DNA of 8,155 nucleotides, from the NCBI GenBank assembly GCA_004356555.1, contig SMWY01000058.1, forward strand, positions 1 to 8,155, given 5' to 3'. The position numbers were made by a program, and so were the translations under genes. Positions 1 through 7,175 of this stretch are shown here, one piece after another; the first letter of the stretch is position 1, and every line of letters begins with the position of its first letter. This DNA comes from Candidatus Dadabacteria bacterium (lineage in GTDB: Bacteria; Desulfobacterota_D; UBA1144; Nemesobacterales; UBA2774). A model generated the notes under the pieces. The model saw only the letters and a program-made list of their open reading frames with translations, was not told the origin of the DNA and did not search any database.

Positions 1-1
1 C

Positions 2-169
2 ACCACGGCAGTATTGCCAATGGAGTCAATATTTGTAGTCCTGCTTTCTTACTTCATTTTTAAAGAGATACCCTCAACAATAAAACTCATAGGCGGCGCA
101 CTGATTATAACGGGCGTAATATTTCTAGTGATCTTCAGGGGGCAAAAGCCTGAAGTGCTGGATAAGTGA
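2..169 (+). CDS. EamA/DMT-family transporter, C-terminal fragment
   Basis: This is an open frame from the window edge to a TGA stop at 167-169, 55 residues, with its 5' part outside the window. The visible protein has a Pro-Met-Glu-Ser start to a membrane helix (about residues 6-20, ESIFVVLLSYFIF), then a Lys-Glu turn, then a second helix with a Gly-Gly-Ala-Leu-Ile-Ile-Thr-Gly pattern (about residues 28-44) and a short charged tail. That ending is typical of the last two helices of EamA (drug/metabolite) permeases, where 'E..s...liG..LIl.Gv' closes the second 5-TM repeat. These are inner-membrane exporters of amino acids or other metabolites, and the substrate cannot be told. The gene converges on the LysE-type gene, with 3 bases between stops. 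A hairpin (133-139 with 149-155) lies in its end but has no T-run. The family call rests on a short stretch, so it is fairly but not fully secure. Confidence 0.7.
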   Translation, partial: TTAVLPMESIFVVLLSYFIFKEIPSTIKLIGGALIITGVIFLVIFRGQKPEVLDK

Positions 170-172
170 GGA

Positions 173-793
173 TTATATCGTCAACAGGCTTAAGAATGCA
201 TAGCCGCTGCAGGCTAGGATAAAGAGTCCTGTTATTCTATTTACTAATAAAACCCCCTTTTGGCCCATCCTCTTTCTATAGTTAGATAAAATATTGCAGG
301 TAATAATCCAGAGGAATACGGCACCCGAAAATACTCCAAGAATGAGTAAAGCAGTCGAGGGATAACTAGACGTCGGATTAACAATCCCAAGCACTGCAAA
401 GACAGCGATAATAGACAAGATCACGAGCGGGTTTGAAATGGTGAGCAAAAGTGCAGAGCCGAATATACCAAAATGGTTTACTTCATTGTCCTGGTTTGAA
501 CAATCCTGTGGTTTCGAAAGATATACTCTGAGTCCGAAATAGAGTAAGATGATGCCTCCCGCAATTCGGAACCAGGCTTCTTTTTCGTCTAAAAATCCAG
601 AAATAAATGTAAGCCCGAAAACTGCAATTACTGCAAAAATAGAATCTCCAACAGCGGCCCCAATTCCTGACAGAATTCCCGAGAGTCTGCCGTAGCTCAT
701 AGTTCGCTGGATACAGAGCGCCCCAACAGGCCCTATGGGGGCTGAGATTATTATGCCTACTAAAAATCCTTTAAAGAATAGGGTTATATCCAT
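173..793 (-). CDS. LysE/RhtB-family amino-acid exporter
   Basis: The product is a 206-residue membrane protein, the usual size for LysE/RhtB translocators, which export amino acids or derivatives across the inner membrane by proton exchange. Hydrophobic segments fall at about residues 4-28, 38-66, 73-93, 110-138, 146-170 and 180-204, giving the family's six. Family marks include the SAPIGPVGALC turn in the first segment (17-27), the GIGAAVGD stretch (43-50) in the second and an Asn-Pro pair (121-122) after the variable polar loop at 94-107. The ATG at 793-791 has AGGA (801-798) 4 bases upstream. It begins 10 bases after the enzyme I stop, so it is probably the last gene of the ptsH-ptsI transcript. 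The exported substrate is unknown, and the link to the PTS is only positional. Some members of this superfamily export metals or other compounds instead of amino acids. Confidence 0.87.
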   Translation of the reverse strand: MDITLFFKGFLVGIIISAPIGPVGALCIQRTMSYGRLSGILSGIGAAVGDSIFAVIAVFGLTFISGFLDEKEAWFRIAGGIILLYFGLRVYLSKPQDCSNQDNEVNHFGIFGSALLLTISNPLVILSIIAVFAVLGIVNPTSSYPSTALLILGVFSGAVFLWIITCNILSNYRKRMGQKGVLLVNRITGLFILACSGYAFLSLLTI

Positions 794-803
794 GATTTCC
801 TAG

Positions 804-2564
804 TTAAACACTAGTGACAATCTCTTCTACAAATTCCGCAGGGAAGTCATCTCCCCACCTTTGTACTATTACCTTTCTTACATAAGTCCTTATATCAAAC
901 TCGGTCTTTAATTTGAGCGCATTTTCTAATATTTCTTTGGAGTCCTTTTCCGTGATCGTATTTAAGAGCTTCTTAACTTTAGGGATCGAATGAATATTCA
1001 TGCTGAGCTCATCCACTCCCATTCCGACAAGAAGTGGTACACAGGAGAGCTGGCTTGCCATCTCGCCACAAACACTTACCGGAATGCTGTTTTTATGTGC
1101 GGCGTCCACAACACCTGCGATTAAGCGCAGTATAGCGGGATGAAATGGTGTATACAGATACGATACATGCTCGTTTATTCTATCGACCGCAAGTGTATAT
1201 TGGATAAGGTCGTTTGTACCTATGCTTAAGAAATCAACTTCTTCTGAAATATCAGAGGCTATGATTGCGGCTGACGGGGTTTCAATCATTACTCCGATCT
1301 CCCAGGTGTTTCCGGTGCCGAGTTCTTCTGCGATCTCTTCTATGATTTTTTTTGTATCTAGAACTTCAGAGAGTTTCGAAATCATCGGTATAAGAATTCT
1401 TATCTTATTCTCAGCGCTGGATCTTAATATCGCTCTAATCTGTTTTCGGAACATATCCTGTTCCTGAAGAGAAAATCTGATCCCCCTTAGACCAAGCGCA
1501 GGGTTTAGTCTCTTTGATGGTTCCATCCCTACTGGGAATTTGTCCCCGCCTATATCAAGTGTTCTTATTGTAACAATGGGAGAATCGAGAGCTGATACGA
1601 CCTTTTGATAATTTTCATACTGCTCGTCTTCATCAGGGAAATAAACTGAGTTTGTAAACAGGAACTCAGTGCGGTACATACCGATCCCTTCGGCGCCGTA
1701 AGATCTGGCAAGATCGAGCTCTTCTATAATTTCAATATTAGCGTTTACGCTTATTTCAACATCGTCGAGAGTTTTACCCCTGAGCTTCGCGTATTTGAGT
1801 AATTGCTTCTCAAGCTTTATGTAGTCGGTTCTTCTCTTTTTAAACTTCTTTAGTTCATTTTTATCGGGATTAAGTATTACAGTACCCTTAAATCCGTCTA
1901 TAAATATAGTGTCTCCCGGAGTGACTCTGGCAGTTATATCTTCAAGGCCCATTACAGTCGGTATGCCGAGAGATTTAGCTACTATTGCGCTGTGGGAAGT
2001 GAAAGCCCCTATATCGGTCACTATTCCAATAACGTGGTGTTTCGCATAACTTACTACGTCTACTGCAGAGAGGTCATGTGCTATTAGGACAGATTCTGCT
2101 GTTAGATAAGATATTTCATCATGAACCCCGTGAAGATTGCGTAAAATCCTCTCGCCCAGATAATAAAAGTCGGCGAGCCTCTCTTTCATATAAACATCCT
2201 CTACTTTTTTAAAAGTCTCACTCTTCTTTGTAAGCACGGAGTTTATAGCCCATTCCGCGTTTACTTGCTCGGCACCTATAAAGTCTAAAACCTCTTGGGA
2301 TAACAGCTCGTCTTCAAGCATCATAATGCTAAAATTAAGGATATCCAGGTGTTCTCCCGTATCCCCGTGGTCAAGATTTTCCTTAATCGAAAGGAGCTGA
2401 TTCTTAGACCTATTGACTGCCCCTAAAAACCTTTCTTTTTCACGCTCAATAACATTATCTTCCACCCGTATCCTTTCCACTATCATTTTGGTGCGGTCTA
2501 AAAGAACGACATTGCCCAAGGCTATTCCCGGGGATATTGCAATTCCCTGTAGCTCAACTCTCAT
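804..2564 (-). CDS. ptsI: PTS enzyme I (phosphoenolpyruvate-protein phosphotransferase)
   Basis: Enzyme I autophosphorylates from phosphoenolpyruvate and hands the phosphate to HPr in the cytoplasm. From the ATG at 2564 it has 586 residues, close to the usual length of about 575. The order is an N-terminal HPr-binding domain (about 4-140), the swivelling phosphohistidine domain (about 150-225) with the active histidine His191 in TSHSAIVAKSLG, then the PEP-binding barrel (about 250-545). The barrel carries GIGMYRTEFLF (Arg298), TLDIGGDK, IGTNDLIQYTLAVDR (448-462) and the proton-donor Cys499 in VCGEMA. All key catalytic residues are present. A TTG at 2567 is a possible earlier start, but GAGGG at 2574-2570 is 5 bases from the ATG and only 2 from the TTG, so ATG is preferred. 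The start overlaps the HPr stop by 11 bases, which suggests translational coupling. The variants EI-Ntr (with a GAF domain) and PEP synthase are excluded by length and architecture. Confidence 0.96.
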   Translation of the reverse strand: MRVELQGIAISPGIALGNVVLLDRTKMIVERIRVEDNVIEREKERFLGAVNRSKNQLLSIKENLDHGDTGEHLDILNFSIMMLEDELLSQEVLDFIGAEQVNAEWAINSVLTKKSETFKKVEDVYMKERLADFYYLGERILRNLHGVHDEISYLTAESVLIAHDLSAVDVVSYAKHHVIGIVTDIGAFTSHSAIVAKSLGIPTVMGLEDITARVTPGDTIFIDGFKGTVILNPDKNELKKFKKRRTDYIKLEKQLLKYAKLRGKTLDDVEISVNANIEIIEELDLARSYGAEGIGMYRTEFLFTNSVYFPDEDEQYENYQKVVSALDSPIVTIRTLDIGGDKFPVGMEPSKRLNPALGLRGIRFSLQEQDMFRKQIRAILRSSAENKIRILIPMISKLSEVLDTKKIIEEIAEELGTGNTWEIGVMIETPSAAIIASDISEEVDFLSIGTNDLIQYTLAVDRINEHVSYLYTPFHPAILRLIAGVVDAAHKNSIPVSVCGEMASQLSCVPLLVGMGVDELSMNIHSIPKVKKLLNTITEKDSKEILENALKLKTEFDIRTYVRKVIVQRWGDDFPAEFVEEIVTSV

Positions 2565-2844
2565 CAACGCCCTCGCCGAATCCGTTTTCTATAAGCTCTT
2601 CAATATCCTTAAGAGCCTTCTCCGCATCACCACCTCTTGTTATAACCTGAAGCTCGCTCCCTTTAATGGCAGCTAGCGAAAGCACTCCAAGTATGCTTTT
2701 CCCGTCAACTTCATACCCGTCCATAACAAGCTTAATATCACTTGAATATTTGCAGGAGAGTCTAACAAATACAGCTGCAGCTCGAGCATGGAGGCCCAGT
2801 TCGTTTTTAATTGTTATTACTCTACTTAATTCACGATCCGGCAC
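2554..2844 (-). CDS. ptsH: PTS phosphocarrier protein HPr
   Basis: The product is a 96-residue HPr. It accepts phosphate from enzyme I on His19, in the motif NELGLHARAA, and passes it to EIIA domains. The second regulatory site is also intact: Ser50 in GKSILGVLSLAA lies where the HprK-phosphorylated Ser46 sits in Gram-positive HPr, so this protein could be regulated by an HPr kinase if the genome has one. The start is GTG at 2844-2842. An in-frame TAG lies three codons upstream and no ATG fits before the conserved domain. A run of six G (2859-2854) lies 9 bases before the GTG. The gene overlaps enzyme I and is the first gene after the 101-bp gap that carries a strong promoter. Its C-terminus is slightly longer than the canonical protein. 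An NPr paralogue is possible, but the partner enzyme I lacks the EI-Ntr GAF domain. Confidence 0.95.
   Translation of the reverse strand: MPDRELSRVITIKNELGLHARAAAVFVRLSCKYSSDIKLVMDGYEVDGKSILGVLSLAAIKGSELQVITRGGDAEKALKDIEELIENGFGEGVDES
2570..2574 (-). promoter_or_regulatory. Ribosome binding site deciding the ptsI start
   Basis: GAGGG on the minus strand sits 5 bases before the ATG at 2564, inside the 3' end of ptsH. It favours ATG over the in-frame TTG at 2567, which would be only 2 bases away. Confidence 0.6.
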
Positions 2845-2853
2845 TTGGCGCTA

Positions 2854-2859
2854 CCCCCC
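2854..2859 (-). promoter_or_regulatory. G-rich ribosome binding site for ptsH
   Basis: A run of six G on the minus strand lies 9 bases upstream of the GTG start at 2844. It is not a textbook AGGAGG but can pair with the C-rich anti-Shine-Dalgarno. The in-frame TAG between it and the GTG rules out a longer ptsH. Confidence 0.45.
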
Positions 2860-2927
2860 ACTGAGTTGTATGCTCATTTAGAAAAGAATGCATTAGTTCA
2901 GAAGAACGATTTAACTCTGAGTATTTA

Positions 2928-2956
2928 ATTATAAGTTTGGAGATATTATTTTTCAA
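2928..2956 (-). promoter_or_regulatory. Sigma-70-type promoter for ptsH-ptsI-lysE
   Basis: On the minus strand, TTGAAA (2956-2951, 5 of 6 matches to the -35 consensus) is followed after exactly 17 bases by a perfect TATAAT (2933-2928). The -35 box overlaps the last codons of the LolB-like gene. Transcription would start near 2921, leaving a leader of about 75 bases before the ptsH GTG. This is the only sizeable gap inside the minus-strand cluster, so the site plausibly gives the PTS genes their own expression. No operator or terminator was seen beside it. Confidence 0.62.
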
Positions 2957-3740
2957 ATTTAACTACTTCCGGAGCAGGTTTGAAAAGGGTTTTGTCCACA
3001 TTCTTATTTAACTCAACGTCAGGTTCGTAAATTATGGATATTGAAAGCCCTTCTGAGGAGAATTCTATTATTCTCGGGAAATAATAGCCGTCTATGAGGC
3101 TATCGAAATATTCATAGTTTATCTTAGCCCTGGCTCCGTTATCTAGAGTGAATTCTGCTTTTTCGACTCTGAAATTCATACCGTTAACCCAGAGTGTATT
3201 ATTTTGTCCGATTGAAGTCTCAGAGTGAAAAACTAGTTTAATGCGTTCTCCATCGACACTTAACTCCGGTACCGCTCCCATATCATATACATTGACCGGT
3301 AATCGCCCCAGAATTAAATTTACTAGATTCTCGGCTGAAATTTCAAGCTTAAGTCCCGGATAGATGTAAGCCAGATCAAATTTTCCCCCCGAATCGTATA
3401 CGCCTCGTTCTGATGGGGATATGATATAAATATTTGTACCGTCTGAGGAAATAAAACCCACAGTTTTTCCAAACGGGTTTAGTGCTTCTAATCTAAGGAG
3501 ATCAGGTCTTTGGGCAATTGTTACCTGAGTATAGGAAATTTTGCTGTCAGGGGTCTTAATTTTTACTTTAGCAAGGCTTTTTAGGGACCTGATAGCACCT
3601 TCATATAGTTGAATCTTTTCTAAAATAGTCTCTGCGTTATTTTCCTTAATGTTTATGCTTTCATGCTTAACCGCACATGATGTCAATAACAGTACTAAGA
3701 TTGAGATTAAAGAAGGTATGAATAATCTGAGTTTTTTCAC
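2946..3740 (-). CDS. LolB-like / DUF4292-type outer-membrane lipoprotein
   Basis: The product has 264 residues with a lipoprotein signal peptide: MKKLR, a hydrophobic core (7-19) and the lipobox LTSC with Cys22 as the lipidated residue. Asp is absent after the Cys (Ala-Val), which agrees with outer-membrane delivery under the Lol +2 rule known from enterics. The body is rich in beta strands. The stretch LEALNPFGKTVGFISSDG (about 87-104) resembles the 'PlG....l..dg' core of LolB and DUF4292 proteins, which form a half-barrel that receives lipoproteins from LolA and inserts them in the outer membrane. A true LolB role is inferred, not proven. The start is GTG at 3740-3738, 2 bases after the TPR gene stop, with no clear Shine-Dalgarno, so translation is probably coupled. 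Adjacency to a TPR lipoprotein is also known for lolB in Pseudomonas. Confidence 0.78.
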   Translation of the reverse strand: MKKLRLFIPSLISILVLLLTSCAVKHESINIKENNAETILEKIQLYEGAIRSLKSLAKVKIKTPDSKISYTQVTIAQRPDLLRLEALNPFGKTVGFISSDGTNIYIISPSERGVYDSGGKFDLAYIYPGLKLEISAENLVNLILGRLPVNVYDMGAVPELSVDGERIKLVFHSETSIGQNNTLWVNGMNFRVEKAEFTLDNGARAKINYEYFDSLIDGYYFPRIIEFSSEGLSISIIYEPDVELNKNVDKTLFKPAPEVVKFEK

Positions 3741-3742
3741 AA

Positions 3743-5527
3743 TTAGCTTTGAACACTAATACTTCTTTTTAGATCGTTTGTCTTTTTATTAAGTCTTTCT
3801 TTTAAATTCTCATCAGGATTATCCGGATTCCGGTTGATTAATAATAATCCTCTTTGATAATAATCAAGTGCTTTTGATTGCTCACCCTTATCAAGGTAGA
3901 CGTCTCCAAGATGCTCCATAATTGCGGGATCATCAGGCTCAAGAGCCACCGCTTTATTAAGGAACTCTATCGCTTCTTCATATCTTCCCTGTCTATAATA
4001 AACCCAGCCCAGACTGTCCAGTATGTAGCCCTTATTGGGTGTGAGCTTAAGCGCTCTTTTGATAAGAGCTTCGGCTTCATCAAGGTTCTCTCCCCTTTCA
4101 GCGTATGTATATCCAACGAAATTCATCGCATCTGCATGGGCAGGGTTGATATTAATAAGCCTCTTCATCGTTTCTATGGAATTCTCTTCTTGCCCGTTTA
4201 AGTAATATGTTACACCAAGGGCATAGTAGATGACCTGGCTCTTAGAATTGGATTGTAAATACCTGCTATATACTTCTATCGCATCTTGATCCTGGTCGAG
4301 TTTCCTATATACGCTGCCCAGGTAGTTAACAATTAATTCATTGTTTGGCTGATTCCTGTATACTTTTTCCATCATTCGGAGTGATTCGTTTAGATCCCCT
4401 TTTCTCTCGTATATATAGGCCTTCTGTACGAGGCTTTCTTCATAAAATTCTGCTTCACTGCCGATTGCATTTAAGAGGGTCAAGCCTTCTTCATATTTTT
4501 CGGTCTCAATATAAGAGAGTGCTAAATAGTATTTAGCCCTTTGGTCATTAGGATTTCCAAGTAGGATGAGTTGAAATTCTTCAATTGCTTTTTCAAAGTC
4601 TCTATCTTCTATATATAAAAGCCCTAACCTAAGTTTGAGGCCGGGGTTCCGGTAATCGAGATTCTCGGCCTTCTCAAACTGTTCCTTTGCATCAGCTTTT
4701 CTGCTTATTCTGAAGAGGAAATTACCGTACCTAACATATGTGTTGAGAGTCTCAGGGTAGAGAGTAATGATAGACTTGTAAATATTCTCCGATTGCTCAA
4801 ATCTTCCCTGTCTCTCATATACCAACGCAAGCTCAATAAGTGCAGAGATAAAGCTGGGATTTAATTTTAAGGATTCATTGTACAGGCGTTCAGCATTTAT
4901 GAGGTCTCCTTTCTCATAGTAGAGTCTCGCTAAAAAGAAAAACCCCCTTTCGTTTTCAGGATAGAGTTCGGTAATTTTCTTGAAAAGTTTCTCTGCGCTA
5001 TCGAAGTTTCCCGCTTCTGTCTCTATAATTCCGAGAAAGAGAAGCGATTCCACATCATCGGGGTTTAGATCGATTGCGCGTTTTAGTATCTTTACTGATT
5101 TTTCCTTATGATCTTTATCCTGAGACGAAGCATATACTTTGCCTAAAATTGTAAAGGAAGGCGCAAAGTTAGGGTCTAGCTCAATTGACTTCTCAAGCTT
5201 ATCAAGAGCTTCACTTAATCTCCCTGAGGATATATACATCAGAGCCAGGTTGTATTTGATAAATGCTGAGTCCGGATCGTAGCTTTCTGTTATTTCAAGC
5301 TCTCTTAGGGATTCGCCGAAGTTTTTATTTAAGAAATGAAGCCTCGAAACCATGAAATGATAATAGGCCCTATCCTTGGGTTCTGAATCAGTTTCTGAAA
5401 AAGTGCTAATTTCAATATCAGTAGAAGGATTTTTTGGCCCGCATGAAAATACAGCGAATATCAGTATTACCAATAAAGGCAATAGTGCATAAGTTGAATT
5501 ATTTGTTTCTCTCATTTTATGTCGCAT
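3743..5527 (-). CDS. Multi-TPR lipoprotein (LbcA-like architecture)
   Basis: The product has 594 residues. An N-terminal hydrophobic stretch (about 14-27) ends in VFSC, with Cys29 as probable lipidation site; Phe at -2 makes the lipobox imperfect. From about residue 52 to 575 the protein is almost wholly tetratricopeptide repeats. I count about 15, each near 34 residues with the G/A-Y-A-P spacing, for example YNLALMYISSGRLSEALDKL and LGWVYYRQGRYEEAIEFL. A superhelical TPR scaffold binds partner proteins, here most likely on the periplasmic face of the outer membrane. Length and type resemble Pseudomonas LbcA (PA4667), the lipoprotein partner of the protease CtpA, which is also encoded next to lolB. 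That link is an inference from architecture and neighbours. The ATG at 5527 overlaps the upstream gene by 11 bases and has GAG 7 bases upstream. A second in-frame ATG at 5515 is possible. Confidence 0.87.
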   Translation of the reverse strand: MRHKMRETNNSTYALLPLLVILIFAVFSCGPKNPSTDIEISTFSETDSEPKDRAYYHFMVSRLHFLNKNFGESLRELEITESYDPDSAFIKYNLALMYISSGRLSEALDKLEKSIELDPNFAPSFTILGKVYASSQDKDHKEKSVKILKRAIDLNPDDVESLLFLGIIETEAGNFDSAEKLFKKITELYPENERGFFFLARLYYEKGDLINAERLYNESLKLNPSFISALIELALVYERQGRFEQSENIYKSIITLYPETLNTYVRYGNFLFRISRKADAKEQFEKAENLDYRNPGLKLRLGLLYIEDRDFEKAIEEFQLILLGNPNDQRAKYYLALSYIETEKYEEGLTLLNAIGSEAEFYEESLVQKAYIYERKGDLNESLRMMEKVYRNQPNNELIVNYLGSVYRKLDQDQDAIEVYSRYLQSNSKSQVIYYALGVTYYLNGQEENSIETMKRLININPAHADAMNFVGYTYAERGENLDEAEALIKRALKLTPNKGYILDSLGWVYYRQGRYEEAIEFLNKAVALEPDDPAIMEHLGDVYLDKGEQSKALDYYQRGLLLINRNPDNPDENLKERLNKKTNDLKRSISVQS

Positions 5528-6950
5528 CTAATATCTCGATATTTATTTTACCCACTACTTTTAATATCTCTCCACTTTTCGCTATATCACCTTCAATTAA
5601 TTTTATATGTGTAGCGTCTGCCGGAAGCTGCCCGTATGTTGAATCAACTGCTACCCACTGTCCTATGTAGACCTCATTCCATGCATGGTAATAAAATCTG
5701 CCTTCATAGTACATGGCTCCGAGGACCGTTTTGGTAGGTATGCCGGCAGCCCGTGACATTGCAGAGAATAAGACCGCGTGTTCATTACAGTCACCTACTT
5801 TTGTCTTTAAAACATCCTTCGCATTGGGGAGACTTACAGTAGCAGATTTCTTAAGATTTTTATATATCCATTTGTTAATTTTACTTGCAGCATTTCGCGG
5901 ATCTGTTTCACCATCTAAGATTTTATTAGTTATTGAGACGATCTCTTTATCATCACTCTGGATTAAAAATTCCGCTTTAAGTAGTTCCAGGTACTCGGGA
6001 GCATTGTAAGGGAGAGTGTATGGACTTTTTTTAGGATTATAGTCTTTTGACTTTATTTGTAGTATTTGCCCGTCTAAGTACTGCCTGTAACCATCTTGAA
6101 TATCAAACCCCTGAGCGGTGTCTATTCCACCTAGCTTGATTTTTAGATATTTAAGTTTCCTCGCGTTATCAAGCTTAACGTTTGTAGGTATGGATGTTTT
6201 CTCTACAATATCAAAGCTTGAGTTCTTTTTACTTAAGATGTCTTCTTTGGATTCCTTTATTGCTATGAGTCCGGGAGGGAATTCCTGTTTCACAATTTCC
6301 CCCTCAGCCGTCATCCAGGAGGTTGATTGAGTCCCCATAAAATTTGAATAAATCTTATGCGTATCGAACCTTCCTGAGGGGATATCCACAAGCTCTTTCC
6401 CTTCAATTCTATGGGTTGAGATTGAGCCATCCATTCCCATTAGCACAGAAAGTGGCTCAAATAGCAAGATTTCAAAACTATCGCCAATTGAAAATTTGTT
6501 TTCTATTAGCCATTTTGGAAGTAGTGATGGCAAAATAAGCTCCTTCTGCACTGACAAGCTACGCTCCGTTGTACCCGAAACCGTGTCCATTGTGATTTTT
6601 AAAATATCCCCTTCCCTCACTCCACGGGCTTTTAAGTCCATTGAACCTGATTTCATCTCAAAATTAAAAGAAAGAATTTTATAGCCCTCTAATTTATAAG
6701 ATGCTTGTGTTTCCACTTCGTTTTCTTTACCGAGAAGGTCTATTTTTAATTTAGTCAGTTCTTTTACTTCAGTAATGCCCTTTAGAGTTTTAATTGAATT
6801 ATAGGAATATCCGATCCTCCTATCGCCTGAGTATATTCCCATCCAGTATTCTTCCAGTGTATCTTCTACGCTCAGTGAATCAGACGTAGATAAGATAAAA
6901 AGTGAAAAGCATAGAATGAATAATGTAAATGCCGCCTTAAATGCTCTCAT
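5517..6950 (-). CDS. Secreted transglutaminase-like (papain-fold) domain protein
   Basis: From the ATG at 6950 the product has 477 residues. It begins with a signal peptide or membrane anchor (hydrophobic residues about 7-22, after MRAFK). A large N-terminal part (about 30-310) is beta-rich and not recognised with confidence. A C-terminal transglutaminase-like core (about 340-460) carries the full triad: Cys388 in VGDCNEHAVLF, His422 in YYHAWNEVY and Asp436 in VAVDSTYGQ. Bacterial members of this fold act as proteases, amidases or cross-linking enzymes, and the substrate here is unknown. A TTG at 6956 gives a two-residue longer reading, but ATG is preferred; neither has a good Shine-Dalgarno. 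Its stop overlaps the start of the TPR gene, so it heads the envelope operon. The intact triad argues against the inactive structural versions of the fold. Confidence 0.87.
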   Translation of the reverse strand: MRAFKAAFTLFILCFSLFILSTSDSLSVEDTLEEYWMGIYSGDRRIGYSYNSIKTLKGITEVKELTKLKIDLLGKENEVETQASYKLEGYKILSFNFEMKSGSMDLKARGVREGDILKITMDTVSGTTERSLSVQKELILPSLLPKWLIENKFSIGDSFEILLFEPLSVLMGMDGSISTHRIEGKELVDIPSGRFDTHKIYSNFMGTQSTSWMTAEGEIVKQEFPPGLIAIKESKEDILSKKNSSFDIVEKTSIPTNVKLDNARKLKYLKIKLGGIDTAQGFDIQDGYRQYLDGQILQIKSKDYNPKKSPYTLPYNAPEYLELLKAEFLIQSDDKEIVSITNKILDGETDPRNAASKINKWIYKNLKKSATVSLPNAKDVLKTKVGDCNEHAVLFSAMSRAAGIPTKTVLGAMYYEGRFYYHAWNEVYIGQWVAVDSTYGQLPADATHIKLIEGDIAKSGEILKVVGKINIEILDAT

Positions 6951-6987
6951 CTTCAAATAATGTACATTTGTTTAATATCACACTCAA

Positions 6988-7014
6988 GGCGGGTGCGCCC
7001 GCGAGCATACGATT
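6988..7014 (+). repeat. Solo REP-like hairpin with CATACGATT tail
   Basis: A stem GCGGG (6989-6993) and CCCGC (6998-7002) with loop TGCG is followed three bases later by CATACGATT (7006-7014). The same arrangement, a stem-loop of the same size, three bases, then CATACGATT, occurs in each full unit of the tandem array (7201-7227 and 7296-7322) with different but complementary stem bases. This suggests a diverged copy of the same element. Confidence 0.5.
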
Positions 7015-7020
7015 TCTAAA

Positions 7021-7164
7021 TTAATTCAGTTCAAAACTGAAATTTTTCAACTTCGCATAATCTTTGGAAATTCGCAAATATAGTCCGTAAGCAAATACGG
7101 TATATATGATAATGGCTAAACAGAATATTTCCGTTACTCCGGGTTTGCATGTCCAACTTAACAT
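7021..7164 (-). pseudogene. Possible remnant of a membrane-protein N-terminus
   Basis: A 47-residue minus-strand frame from ATG 7164 to TAA 7021 encodes one membrane helix with the stretch EIFCLAIIIYTVFAYGLYLR, then a lysine-rich tail and an early stop. The helix ending in FAYGLY-R resembles the N-terminal membrane segment of heterodisulfide-reductase-like Fe-S oxidoreductases. No cysteine clusters follow and no Shine-Dalgarno precedes the ATG. It can be read upstream to an ATG at 7215, but that part lies in the tandem repeat. It could be a broken gene cut by the repeat insertion, a small real membrane protein, or chance. The resemblance is from memory of the family and is weak. Confidence 0.25.
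7025..7041. terminator. A+T-rich hairpin, weak terminator candidate
   Basis: TTCAGTT and AACTGAA form a perfect 7-bp stem with loop CAA, followed on the plus strand by ATTTTT. The stem is A+T-rich and no complete plus-strand gene ends just before it, so a terminator role is doubtful. It overlaps the end of the short minus-strand ORF. Confidence 0.2.
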
Positions 7165-7175
7165 TTGAGGTTTTA

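Noticed and set aside
133..155. Hairpin CTTCAGG/CCTGAAG as a terminator for the convergent pair
   Set aside because: It lies within the EamA coding end and has no T-run on either strand; with only 3 bases between stop codons I cannot support an intrinsic terminator.
800..814. CTAGT-TAAAC-ACTAG hairpin at the ptsI stop
   Set aside because: The stem is only 5 bp, without a T-run, and lies in the 10-base gap leading into the lysE ribosome site; probably incidental.
3878..4201. Plus-strand 107-codon open frame opposite the TPR gene
   Set aside because: It is antisense to a long gene with regular TPR periodicity, shows no recognisable domain, and is best explained as a shadow frame.
6959..6987. 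Minus-strand promoter TTGAGT, 17 bp, TACATT for the transglutaminase gene
   Set aside because: Both boxes match the consensus at only four of six positions, and such matches are expected by chance in A+T-rich DNA.
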